A stretch of 64,000 bases of DNA. Source: Gilvimarinus agarilyticus (GTDB lineage Bacteria; Pseudomonadota; Gammaproteobacteria; Pseudomonadales; Cellvibrionaceae). This document shows positions 1 to 7,668 of the stretch, piece by piece. Location of the stretch: NCBI RefSeq assembly GCF_000832015.1, contig NZ_JXCJ01000001.1, positions 2,885,900-2,949,899 on the forward strand, written 5' to 3'. Within the stretch, counting starts at the first letter, position 1. The number at the start of each line of letters is the position of its first letter. The position numbers and the translations under genes are program-made. The notes under the pieces are model-generated. The model was not told the DNA's origin. It made no database searches and was given only the letters and a program-made list of their open reading frames with translations.

Positions 1-111
1 CAACGCTATCAAGAATGGATCGTTGGCGCGGGAATTTTGTTGGGCGGGGTTATTTTATCGCTCATTTTACAATCATTTGGCCGTCGCAAGCGCCGTTCCG
101 AGTGGGGTTAA
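1..111 (+). CDS. C-terminal fragment, probable TIGR04211/YgiM-type SH3-domain membrane protein
   Basis: Only the last 36 codons are present, open at the left window edge and ending in TAA at 109-111. The piece reads as one hydrophobic transmembrane helix (about residues 7-25 of the fragment) followed by a short basic tail ending RRKRRSEWG. A C-terminal membrane anchor with a basic, tryptophan-containing tail is typical of the bacterial SH3-domain (YgiM, TIGR04211) proteins, whose SH3 part would lie to the left of the window. The SH3 domain itself cannot be seen, so the family call is an inference from the tail. Confidence 0.5.
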   Translation, partial: QRYQEWIVGAGILLGGVILSLILQSFGRRKRRSEWG

Positions 112-156
112 GCCCCCTCTTAAATCACCCCTACACAAATAATACGAGTCCATAAC

Positions 157-795
157 ATGCTAAAACTTTCATCAAAAATGCTGGCACTCTGGGCAAGCCT
201 AACGCTTTGCGTTCTATACAGTGGTGCCAGCGTGGCGGCCGACAAAACCGACGACAAGTACGTTACCTTCGAGACCGACTTAGGCACATTGATTATCGAG
301 CTGTACCCTGAAAAGGCCCCGGTGACCGTCGCCAATTTTTTAGCCTATGTGGATAGCGGCTTTTACAATGGTACGATTTTTCATCGGGTCATCCCGGGGT
401 TTGTGGTGCAAGGCGGGGGCTTTACCTTTGACTTCAAACAAAAAGAAACCCAACCGCCGATTGTAAACGAATCAGACAACGGCCTGGAAAACCAATACCT
501 GACCCTCTCGATGGCGCGTACCAGCCGGGTTGACAGTGCCACCAGCCAGTTCTTTATAAACCTTAAGCACAACCCGTCGCTCGACGCCACGGATAGCAAA
601 GCCGGTTATGCGGTATTTGGCAAAGTGATTGACGGCGAGTCCGTGGTGGAAAAAATCGTCGCCGAGCCCCGCGGTGTATTTCGCTCCTACCCCGACGCAC
701 CGAACGCGGCTGTGCGCATCTTAAAATCCAGTCGCGGTAAAGTTAAAACTCCAGCCAACTCAAGCTCTAAGCTAAAGGAGATGATTGCGCAGTGA
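157..795 (+). CDS. ppiA: Periplasmic peptidyl-prolyl cis-trans isomerase (cyclophilin type)
   Basis: A 212-residue cyclophilin, predicted to catalyse proline cis-trans isomerisation during folding of exported proteins. Residues 1-28 form a signal peptide ending ASVAA, so the enzyme should be periplasmic. The single cyclophilin domain follows from about residue 36. It holds the IFHRVIPGF active-site block (F75, R77) and the downstream Q85 and GGG. A second conserved block, SQFFINL, lies near residue 131. The ~25-residue hydrophilic C-terminal tail is longer than the core domain needs. Its stop codon overlaps the GTG start of pdxJ (GTGA), so the two are probably translationally coupled. The family is certain; the exact paralogue symbol is less so. 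Confidence 0.9.
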   Translation: MLKLSSKMLALWASLTLCVLYSGASVAADKTDDKYVTFETDLGTLIIELYPEKAPVTVANFLAYVDSGFYNGTIFHRVIPGFVVQGGGFTFDFKQKETQPPIVNESDNGLENQYLTLSMARTSRVDSATSQFFINLKHNPSLDATDSKAGYAVFGKVIDGESVVEKIVAEPRGVFRSYPDAPNAAVRILKSSRGKVKTPANSSSKLKEMIAQ

Positions 796-1550
796 GTACA
801 GCCCTGAGTGTCAATCTCAATAAAATTGCGTTACTGCGCAACTCTCGCGAAGGAGATTTCCCGAGCGTGCTCGCGCACGGAAAAATATGCCTCGAGGCCG
901 GCGCTGACGGACTCACTGTGCACCCGAGGCCCGATCAGCGCCATATCCGCCCCTCTGATGTTTACCAGCTCGCCCACTTAGTCTCGCAGCATGACGGGAT
1001 CGAATTTAATATTGAGGGCAACCCTTTTGCTGTCGCCCAAGGCAGCTACCCGGGCTTGCTGCAACTGGTTGAGGAAACCCGCCCCCACCAGTGCACACTG
1101 GTACCCGACTCTAACGACCAACTCACTTCAGACCACGGCTTCGACTTAACAAACAGCACCAAAGAGCTCGAACCCATTATCGCCAAGCTGCATCAGCTAG
1201 GGGTGCGTATTAGTCTTTTTATGGACCCGGATCCTGAGCAAATCCGTTTAGCGAGCGCGCTCGGGGTTGAGCGCATTGAGCTTTATACCGGGCCTTATGC
1301 CGAGCGTTTCAATCTCAACAGTAAACAAACCGATGCGGACCTTAAACGCTACCGTAGCGCCGTCGAAGTCGCCACTCAATGTGGCCTTGAAGTAAACGCC
1401 GGGCACGATTTAAACCTCGATAACCTGCCCGCTTTTCTCGCCATCCCTAACATTGCCGAGGTTTCTATCGGCCACGCCCTAACCGTAGACGCACTCAACA
1501 TGGGACTCAGCCAAGCCGTGCGCGCCTACCGAACCATCTGCCAGCAATAG
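792..1550 (+). CDS. pdxJ: Pyridoxine 5'-phosphate synthase
   Basis: A 252-residue PdxJ, which condenses 1-deoxyxylulose 5-phosphate with 3-amino-1-hydroxyacetone 1-phosphate to form pyridoxine 5'-phosphate, the last ring-closing step of de novo vitamin B6 synthesis in the cytoplasm. Visible family motifs are NLNKIALLRNSR near the N-terminus, TVHPRPDQRHIR, FNIEGNPF, LVPDSNDQLTSDHG and RIELYTGPYA. These match the Bacteroidetes-like branch better than the E. coli type, which has HLREDRRH and LEMA at the equivalent places. The start is GTG at 792, overlapping the cyclophilin stop. It is not next to recO, which lies at 62.6 kb and is the usual proteobacterial neighbour. Confidence 0.95.
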   Translation: MSTALSVNLNKIALLRNSREGDFPSVLAHGKICLEAGADGLTVHPRPDQRHIRPSDVYQLAHLVSQHDGIEFNIEGNPFAVAQGSYPGLLQLVEETRPHQCTLVPDSNDQLTSDHGFDLTNSTKELEPIIAKLHQLGVRISLFMDPDPEQIRLASALGVERIELYTGPYAERFNLNSKQTDADLKRYRSAVEVATQCGLEVNAGHDLNLDNLPAFLAIPNIAEVSIGHALTVDALNMGLSQAVRAYRTICQQ

Positions 1551-1578
1551 CACCCAACCTGAACTACACTTAGAGTAA

Positions 1579-1603
1579 GCGCCGGGCACAACTCACCCGG
1601 CGC
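1579..1603. repeat. Perfect 8-bp hairpin between pdxJ and the CBS gene
   Basis: GCGCCGGG and CCCGGCGC flank a 9-base loop just after pdxJ. No T-run follows on either strand, so it is a GC-rich hairpin rather than a classical intrinsic terminator. It may stabilise the pdxJ 3' end or attenuate read-through. Confidence 0.5.
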
Positions 1604-1684
1604 CGTGTTGCAGTGGTTGTGTCGCGCTGACGGCACAACATCAACAGTGAACATTAGGCGGTAGACCCACAGCTGGAGATCACT

Positions 1685-2101
1685 ATGCACTCGATTCTCG
1701 TGCAAGATTATATGCAAGTTTCACCCTTGGCGTTTGAGCAAAACACCAACTTGTTGCAAGTCGTCCATAAACTGCTTGCCGGAAAAGTCACAGGAGCACC
1801 TGTGATCGATGCCGAGCGACGGGTAATTGGCTTTGTGTCGGAGCGCGACTGCATTAAAGAGATCTTGCATGGCGCCTTTTACTGCGAGGAGCCCGCCAGT
1901 GTCGCCACCGTAATGCAAACTCAGGTAGTCAGTTTTGCCCCCACCGACAGCATCGTCAAAATTGCCGAGGTTATGCTACAGCACACCCCAAAAAACTACC
2001 CTGTTGTAGCCGAGGGGAAACTGGTGGGCCTAATTACCCGCAGCGATGTGTTGGCGGCCCTGCTGGATAACGACGAAGACTGCTACCTGCGCCAAAGCTA
2101 G
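1685..2101 (+). CDS. CBS-domain protein
   Basis: A 138-residue protein made of a tandem CBS-domain pair (a Bateman module). The first CBS covers roughly residues 8-60, with GAPVIDAERRVIGFVSERD. The second covers about residues 75-128, with NYPVVAEGKLVGLITRSD. Such modules usually bind adenine nucleotides and sense energy state, but no effector domain is fused here, so the partner is unknown. The start ATG at 1685 has a good GGAG ribosome site six bases upstream. It stands alone between two hairpins, so it is probably its own transcription unit or loosely coupled to its neighbours. Specific function not known. Confidence 0.85.
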   Translation: MHSILVQDYMQVSPLAFEQNTNLLQVVHKLLAGKVTGAPVIDAERRVIGFVSERDCIKEILHGAFYCEEPASVATVMQTQVVSFAPTDSIVKIAEVMLQHTPKNYPVVAEGKLVGLITRSDVLAALLDNDEDCYLRQS

Positions 2102-2122
2102 CGATTGATTTGTGGTATCCTT

Positions 2123-2147
2123 GCGGCGCTGCTTTGTACAGCGCCGC
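2123..2147. repeat. Perfect 9-bp hairpin upstream of the SpoU methyltransferase
   Basis: GCGGCGCTG and CAGCGCCGC flank a 7-base loop, 22 bases after the CBS stop and about 40 bases before the next start. The run after it is ATTCAG, not a T-tract, so it is at best a weak terminator. It could also be a leader structure for the following gene. Confidence 0.5.
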
Positions 2148-2185
2148 ATTCAGTTGCGGCTACCACTCAATAGCGGATAACCACC

Positions 2186-2950
2186 ATGCAACGCGACAGC
2201 GACGCCTACCTCGCCAAAAAACAATTCTTTAATACCCTGTTAACCGTGTACGGCCGCAAACCGGTACTCGAGGCATTACAGCAGTCCGGCGTCGAGGTAT
2301 ATCGCCTGCACTTAGCGCAAAGTAACAAGCGCGGCGGCATTATCGATGACATTATGGCCGAGGCGCAAAAGCGCCAAGCCGAGGTGCTATACCACGACCG
2401 CAGCGCGCTATCGCGCATCTCTAAAAACGCCAAGCAAGACCAGGGCGTGGCGGTGGATTTGATTTGCCAAAAGTTCAGCACCACGGACGACTTTTTAGCC
2501 GCAAAAAAAACAAAAAGCAGCAATCTGTTGGCACTGGACGGCATCACCAACCCGCAAAATTTAGGCATGATTATCCGCAGCGCCTGTGCCGGTAATATAG
2601 ACGGCATTATTTTGCCCGAAAAAGGCTGTGCGCAAATTGACCCACTGGTCATTAAAGCCAGCGCCGGCACGGTATTCCGCGCGCCCATTTTACGCAGCAA
2701 CGAACCTTTAGCCGCTACACTCAATAAGTTTTCTCAGGCGGGTTATCAGGTAACGGGGCTTTCATCCCACGCCAAACAAACGCTGCAGCACTATAGCGGC
2801 GAGCAAAACGTGTTTGTTTTAGGTAACGAGACCGAGGGAGTGTCTGCCAAGGTGCAAAACGAGTGCAGCCACTGGGTAAAAATCCCCATGAACAACCAAG
2901 TCGAGTCCCTTAATGTGGCGGTGACGGCCGCACTGATCGCCTTTCGTTAA
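2186..2950 (+). CDS. TrmH/SpoU-family RNA 2'-O-methyltransferase
   Basis: A 254-residue SPOUT-class methyltransferase expected to 2'-O-methylate a ribose in tRNA or rRNA using S-adenosylmethionine. The N-terminal part (about 1-75) is an L7Ae-like substrate-binding domain with the usual YGRKPVLEAL opening. The C-terminal SpoU domain has all three family motifs: the LDGITNPQNLGMIIRSA block, FVLGNETEGVS and IPMNNQVESLNVAVTAAL, which form the trefoil knot. Its length matches RlmB/TrmH relatives, but the sequence does not settle which nucleotide is modified. The bidirectional terminator at 2978 ends the unit. Confidence 0.9.
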   Translation: MQRDSDAYLAKKQFFNTLLTVYGRKPVLEALQQSGVEVYRLHLAQSNKRGGIIDDIMAEAQKRQAEVLYHDRSALSRISKNAKQDQGVAVDLICQKFSTTDDFLAAKKTKSSNLLALDGITNPQNLGMIIRSACAGNIDGIILPEKGCAQIDPLVIKASAGTVFRAPILRSNEPLAATLNKFSQAGYQVTGLSSHAKQTLQHYSGEQNVFVLGNETEGVSAKVQNECSHWVKIPMNNQVESLNVAVTAALIAFR

Positions 2951-2977
2951 TATCGCCAAGTAATCAATGCCAGACAC

Positions 2978-3011
2978 AAAAAAAGCGCCGCCTCTCGGCA
3001 GCGCTTTTTTT
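2978..3011. terminator. Bidirectional intrinsic terminator
   Basis: AAAAAAAGCGC and GCGCTTTTTTT are fully complementary around a CG-rich inner stem-loop. It lies between convergent genes (SpoU methyltransferase on + and amt on -) and gives a stem plus T-run on both strands. Confidence 0.9.
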
Positions 3012-3032
3012 GATCTAATGATTGAGTGAGGT

Positions 3033-4340
3033 TTACAGCTTATAACCCTCTTCTTCGTGCATGGTAATATCCAGCCCCTGTAGCTCATCCTCACGCGATA
3101 CTCTAAGACCAGAGGTCAACACCCCGGTCAACTTTAAGATAACGTAAGTCGCCACGGCGGTGTAACCGAAGGTAATAATCACGCCCAAAAACTGTACCCA
3201 CACCTGACCTGACATACCCTCGACAGCATCCGAGAAGCCGTGGCCACTAAATACGCCCAGATTGGGCGAGGCAAACACCCCGGCTAATAAGGTACCTAAA
3301 ATACCGCCGATGCCGTGCACCGGAAACACATCCAGTGAATCGTCAATTTTCCAGACACGCTTCATCAGCTGCGTCATTACAAAGCACACGCCGCCGGCCA
3401 ACAATCCAATAACCAACGCACCACCCGGGCCCACATAACCTGAGGCTGGAGTAATGGTACCAAGGCCTGCCACCATGCCCGTCACGATCCCCAGCACACT
3501 GGGCTTGCGGAACTTGATCCACTCGATCGTCATCCAGGACAACGAGCCAGCAGCGGCGGAAATATGAGTCACCAGCATGGCCATAGAGGCATCGCCATTG
3601 GCCGCCAAAGCGCTGCCACCGTTAAAACCAAACCAGCCTACCCAAAGCATACCGGCCCCGGTGACGGTCATGGTCATGTTGTGCGGGGGCATGGCAACGG
3701 TTTCAAAACCATCGCGATTACCCAGCACTAACGCGGCTACCAGCGCGGCAACACCGGCCGTGATATGCACCACCGTACCGCCGGCAAAATCCAACAACCC
3801 CCAGCTACCCAAGAAGCCGCCGCCCCACACCCAGTGACAAACCGGCACATATACCACCAACAGCCACGCGGCCGAAAAAATCAGCATAGAAGAAAACTTC
3901 ATGCGCTCGGCAAAGGCACCCACAATCAACGCTGGGGTAATAATGGCGAACGTCATCTGAAACAGCGCAAAGAGTGACTCTGGGATATCACCCGCTAGTG
4001 TATCTTTGCCTATACCGCTGAACATGACGTGACTGAAATCCCCGATCCACGCATTACCTTCACCGAAGCTCAGGCTATAGCCCACCATCAACCACAGCAG
4101 TGACGCAACACAGGCAATGGCAAAGCACTGCATCAACACCGACAAAATGTTCTTACTTCGAACCAGGCCGCCATAAAACAACGACAGCCCCGGCAGCGTC
4201 ATAAACAACACCAAAGCCGTTGCCGTTAAAATCCACGCCGTATTGGCGCCGTTGGCTTCCTGAGCCAGAGCAGCAGGCGCCAGCAATAGCAAAGAGGCAA
4301 GCGACGCTCCCCACGCCAGCTTACGAGAAAAACACATCAT
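3033..4340 (-). CDS. amt: Ammonium transporter (Amt/MEP/Rh family)
   Basis: A 435-residue inner-membrane ammonium channel. It has a cleavable N-terminal signal (MMCFSRK... ending APAALAQ) followed by about eleven hydrophobic helices. Family hallmarks are GLSLFYGGLVRSKN in the first helix, the pore histidine segment CHWVWGGGFLG with GGTVVH, and the second pore histidine in VFPVHGIGG. The cytoplasmic tail ends GLDITMHEEEGYKL, the part that contacts the PII regulator in relatives. The start is placed at 4340 rather than the longer reading from 4358, because AGGAG lies five bases before this ATG. No glnK is adjacent, although amt is commonly paired with one. Confidence 0.95.
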   Translation of the reverse strand: MMCFSRKLAWGASLASLLLLAPAALAQEANGANTAWILTATALVLFMTLPGLSLFYGGLVRSKNILSVLMQCFAIACVASLLWLMVGYSLSFGEGNAWIGDFSHVMFSGIGKDTLAGDIPESLFALFQMTFAIITPALIVGAFAERMKFSSMLIFSAAWLLVVYVPVCHWVWGGGFLGSWGLLDFAGGTVVHITAGVAALVAALVLGNRDGFETVAMPPHNMTMTVTGAGMLWVGWFGFNGGSALAANGDASMAMLVTHISAAAGSLSWMTIEWIKFRKPSVLGIVTGMVAGLGTITPASGYVGPGGALVIGLLAGGVCFVMTQLMKRVWKIDDSLDVFPVHGIGGILGTLLAGVFASPNLGVFSGHGFSDAVEGMSGQVWVQFLGVIITFGYTAVATYVILKLTGVLTSGLRVSREDELQGLDITMHEEEGYKL

Positions 4341-4651
4341 GGTAACTCCTATTATCATTTTGTACGGCAGCGGCCGCGCAACACCTTAAGGCTATTAACA
4401 ATGCACAATGTTGGGTCGCAACGAGGAGGCTGTGATACAACAAATGACAGGCCGCCTCACTCAAGTGCATAATAGAAACTAATGCACTTATTATGCCCAT
4501 TTATATATCGCTTTATTATCAATGAGTTACAAGGGTAGCGCACAATTATCGACCGCTAATGCGCACCAAAGAAAAGCAGCGTTAGGCCTTCAGCATCATT
4601 ACAGTGCAATATTGGCGGGGGCGCACCCGAGACGGGCGAGAGTGGAATAAA
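4341..4651. other. Intergenic region upstream of amt
   Basis: About 310 bases without a gene. It must carry the amt promoter (minus strand) and the 3' end of the transglutaminase operon. The only clear structure is the inverted repeat at 4463-4489. I looked for a sigma-54 (GG-N10-GC) promoter and did not find a convincing one. Confidence 0.5.
4463..4489. promoter_or_regulatory. Inverted repeat upstream of amt, possible operator
   Basis: AAGTGCAT and ATGCACTT form a perfect 8-bp inverted repeat with an 11-base spacer, about 120-150 bases upstream of the amt start. The position suits an activator site for a nitrogen-regulated gene, but the sequence is not a standard NtrC site, so the bound protein is unknown. 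Confidence 0.4.
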
Positions 4652-6643
4652 CTACAAGCGGCTTGGCTTAAAGCGACGGGCAGCGCTTTGCAGTCGAGCT
4701 AATGCGGTCTTAGAGTCGCCATAACTGGCGCGTTCAAACAGCGCCGTAATTGCATTTAGGTCATCGGCCAGGTCGGGGCGTTCGCGACTGATGCGGGCGG
4801 CGTATTGACGGGGCGGCTCACCCACATACCGCGGCTGCCCACAGCGTGTCATGGCCTTTTCAACTCGCGCGTAGGCCCGCTCGGCGGGCGCCAACCGCCG
4901 GCCACTGCTGCGCAGTAGCGGTAACAACACGACAAGGCTCACCAATGCCACAACAGCAGTCACCACCAGCGCCAGCATCCAGGGGCTGACGCGCCCAAAC
5001 CACTTTTGCAGTAACGCCTGTTGCGCGGCATTGTCATACCCCATAACCCACAATTGCCAGCGGTAATTAAGCGCATCCCAGCGCAGCTGCAAATCGCCGA
5101 GCATTTGAAACCGTCGACTAAACACGTTTCCCAGCAACTGATTGTCATCATCACTGAGAGAGTACTCGACCCCTTGCTCTATTCGCTCGGGAGCAACAGC
5201 GGCGGTTGGGTCAACCCGCACCCACCCTTCGCCAGCAAGCCATACTTCCGCCCAGGCGTGAGCATCGTATTGGCGGACCACCAGGTAACCGTCATTACTG
5301 TTAATTTGACCGCCCTGGTACCCCACGACAACCCGTGCGGGTATTCCGGCAGCACGCATAAAAAAGACAAAACTGCCGGCAAAATGCTCACAGAACCCCG
5401 CTTGCGACTGCCACAAAAAATCATCTACCGTGTGCTCTCCCAGCGTCGATGGTTGCAAGGTGTAACGAAAGCGCTGATTAAAATAGCCCAACACACGCTG
5501 CATAAGCTGTCGCTCATCTGTAGCCTCGGTGCGCCACTGTTGCGCACGGCGCCGGGTCTGTGGGTTGTACCCCTCCGGCAAGGCCAGAGCTTGCATCGTT
5601 TGCGGCTGATCCAGGCCTTGTGGCTGCAAACGGTAATCGAGCACAGAGCTAACGCGGTACTGCTTGCGTTGATTAACTCGCTCGGTTTCGTACAAGGTTA
5701 ACCCTGGGCTAACCCGTACGCTTTCAGGTAGCTCCGAAAACGTCGGGAGCGCATACAACCACTGCTTGGCGGTCGGCTCCAGCAACACTTGGTAACTTAT
5801 GGGCTCACCGCTTAGCTCTACCGCATTTTGCCAATTGCGCCATTGCGCACTCGCGCGCCCGCGCTGAACATCCTGCGCGTGACTCTGACGCCAGGTGCGC
5901 CCATCGAAGTCATCAAACACCAAAGCCCGCCAATAAAGCTGTTGCGGTGCCGGTATCGGGCCGTCAAAACTCACCCGAAACGCCAACTCACCAGAGCGCA
6001 TTAAATTGCTAAAGTCACCCGGAGCCATAGAGTCACTCACCCCGGTTTGCCCCGCCGACTTGTTTAGTGGAATCGTCCATAAAGAGCCAATACGAGGCAC
6101 CACAAAAAAAAGTACGAGCATGATAGGCAGCGCCTGAAGCGCGAAAACGCCCAGGCGTTGGCACTGCTTTACGACACCCAGACGCGCCACCGAGCCATTA
6201 TTAACCAGCAGCACCCCAGTAACTGCCAACAACGATACCAAGCCGTAGACCGAACTTGGCAATGAAGCCGCAAACAGCAACTGTGCGCCAGTGACAAAGT
6301 ACGCCAAGTAGCACAGCAGATAAAAATCGCCAGGCCGCTTAAGCTCAATCAGCTTTAATACAAAGCCCGCGATCAATAAACTGAGCATACTTTGCATACC
6401 AAAGCTGCCGCTAAAGCTAAACAGCAGCCCCGCGCAAACCAACAACACCAAGATTAACCGAGCAAGTTTACCCGGAAACCGCCATCCAGCCGTGGCGATT
6501 TTCCAGCGCCAAACACCGGTAGCAATAGCCAACAAGGTCAACCAAACCGGCACTTCAAATACCAAGGGCAGCAACACAATGGCCTGTGCCAGGAGCATCC
6601 AGATCAATCCCTGACGAGATAGTTTTTCTGTACTGGCACTCAT
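4652..6643 (-). CDS. TgpA-type transglutaminase-like membrane protein (DUF3488)
   Basis: A 663-residue inner-membrane protein. The N-terminal ~190 residues contain about six hydrophobic helices (DUF3488). A large periplasmic part follows, with a transglutaminase core: catalytic Cys in SQAGFCEHFAGSF, His in YDAHAWAEVW and Asp in VRVDPTAAV. A late membrane helix (about 555-577) precedes a cytoplasmic DUF4129-like tail. Homologues such as Pseudomonas TgpA are found with MoxR and DUF58 genes; the substrate is not established. The ATG shares one base with the DUF58 stop (TGATG), indicating coupled translation. It is the last gene of the moxR operon. Confidence 0.9.
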   Translation of the reverse strand: MSASTEKLSRQGLIWMLLAQAIVLLPLVFEVPVWLTLLAIATGVWRWKIATAGWRFPGKLARLILVLLVCAGLLFSFSGSFGMQSMLSLLIAGFVLKLIELKRPGDFYLLCYLAYFVTGAQLLFAASLPSSVYGLVSLLAVTGVLLVNNGSVARLGVVKQCQRLGVFALQALPIMLVLFFVVPRIGSLWTIPLNKSAGQTGVSDSMAPGDFSNLMRSGELAFRVSFDGPIPAPQQLYWRALVFDDFDGRTWRQSHAQDVQRGRASAQWRNWQNAVELSGEPISYQVLLEPTAKQWLYALPTFSELPESVRVSPGLTLYETERVNQRKQYRVSSVLDYRLQPQGLDQPQTMQALALPEGYNPQTRRRAQQWRTEATDERQLMQRVLGYFNQRFRYTLQPSTLGEHTVDDFLWQSQAGFCEHFAGSFVFFMRAAGIPARVVVGYQGGQINSNDGYLVVRQYDAHAWAEVWLAGEGWVRVDPTAAVAPERIEQGVEYSLSDDDNQLLGNVFSRRFQMLGDLQLRWDALNYRWQLWVMGYDNAAQQALLQKWFGRVSPWMLALVVTAVVALVSLVVLLPLLRSSGRRLAPAERAYARVEKAMTRCGQPRYVGEPPRQYAARISRERPDLADDLNAITALFERASYGDSKTALARLQSAARRFKPSRL

Positions 6644-7608
6644 CAGCTCGCTCGCTCCAGCTCAAATAATGCCAGTGCCCGCAATACCTGATGCAGGTGC
6701 TCCTGACCACTGGAGGGCTCAATGTGCTGCTCCAACAGCCGCAACCCAAAAGTTCGCCCAGCCTGATGCCACTGCAATGCCAAATAACAAAGACCGGACA
6801 GGCGAGCCTCCCGGTCGCCCGATACCGCACGAAAATCCAGCCACAGGTTATCGAGCTCGGAACTAACATACTGCTTGAGTTGAAGCCCCGCTCCGCGCGC
6901 ATAAAGCTTCCAGGCGATATGCGCCAGAGGCGCGCCGGGTTGATAACGTTTAAAACCGTCAAAGTCATCGCCGCGCGCTAAAGCCGGCGCGTGCTCACCG
7001 TCATTGCGGCCGAGCAACGGCGGCTGAACAATTGTCAGAGGCCTTGGGTAGACCAACAGGCGTACATCAAAACGCACCCACGACCAGGTACGCAGCAACC
7101 CAAGGGGATAATAACTTTGCACTAAGACTCTCTCTGGTGTGTGCCAGCCGCGGTTTTGACTAGCTAAACGCAGCACGACCTGGGTCTCGGCGTTTTTATC
7201 AATATCGGTCAATATTGACTGTCCCACCTCGGCGGCGAGCGATACACGCCCCACAGAGCTCCCCGCTCTGGCCTTAATAAGCACCGGCAACTCCAGTGTC
7301 TCACCGGCAAAAACCGGACGCGAAGCCAGAGCGGTAAGCTGCAAGCCGGCTAGGTTACGAAACCCGTGAATAATGGCCACGATAAACAAACTAACCAGAA
7401 AAAAGCTCGCCGCCAGCACAAGGTTGTTTTCGTAATTGGTGCCCAGCAGCCACAGTAAAATAACCGCCGCAAAAAAGCCCAAACCTGCCTTGCTGGGCAA
7501 GACATAAATGGCACGGTGTTGCAGTGTGACTGTTTTTTGGGGAGTGGTGCGCCGCTTGGCCCAGCGCCAAAACAATGCATCAAAGCGTTTACTGAAATCA
7601 GGCCTCAT
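6643..7608 (-). CDS. DUF58 domain protein
   Basis: A 321-residue protein with two close membrane helices near residues 42-82 and then a soluble domain. The DUF58 signature is visible as FKRYQPGAPLAHIAWKLYAR around residues 218-238. It normally contains the R-x-Y-x-x-G-D-x-x-x-x-I-x-W pattern; here Ala-Pro replaces the usual Asp-Pro after the Gly. DUF58 proteins are von-Willebrand-A-like partners of MoxR ATPases and are believed to assemble or activate other proteins, but no biochemical reaction is known. Between the embedded protein and the transglutaminase in the moxR operon, overlapping the latter by one base. Confidence 0.9.
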   Translation of the reverse strand: MRPDFSKRFDALFWRWAKRRTTPQKTVTLQHRAIYVLPSKAGLGFFAAVILLWLLGTNYENNLVLAASFFLVSLFIVAIIHGFRNLAGLQLTALASRPVFAGETLELPVLIKARAGSSVGRVSLAAEVGQSILTDIDKNAETQVVLRLASQNRGWHTPERVLVQSYYPLGLLRTWSWVRFDVRLLVYPRPLTIVQPPLLGRNDGEHAPALARGDDFDGFKRYQPGAPLAHIAWKLYARGAGLQLKQYVSSELDNLWLDFRAVSGDREARLSGLCYLALQWHQAGRTFGLRLLEQHIEPSSGQEHLHQVLRALALFELERAS

Positions 7609-7668
7609 AGTGCTTCACCGGCATAAATGAACCACCGAACAATGAGCCTAAGAGGTCGCAGGAATGGA

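Noticed and set aside
4341-4651. Sigma-54 promoter for amt
   Set aside because: No GG-N10-GC pair with the right flanking bases was found on the minus strand.
5021-5701. 226-codon plus-strand open frame inside the transglutaminase gene
   Set aside because: Shadow of a gene with clear catalytic motifs on the other strand.
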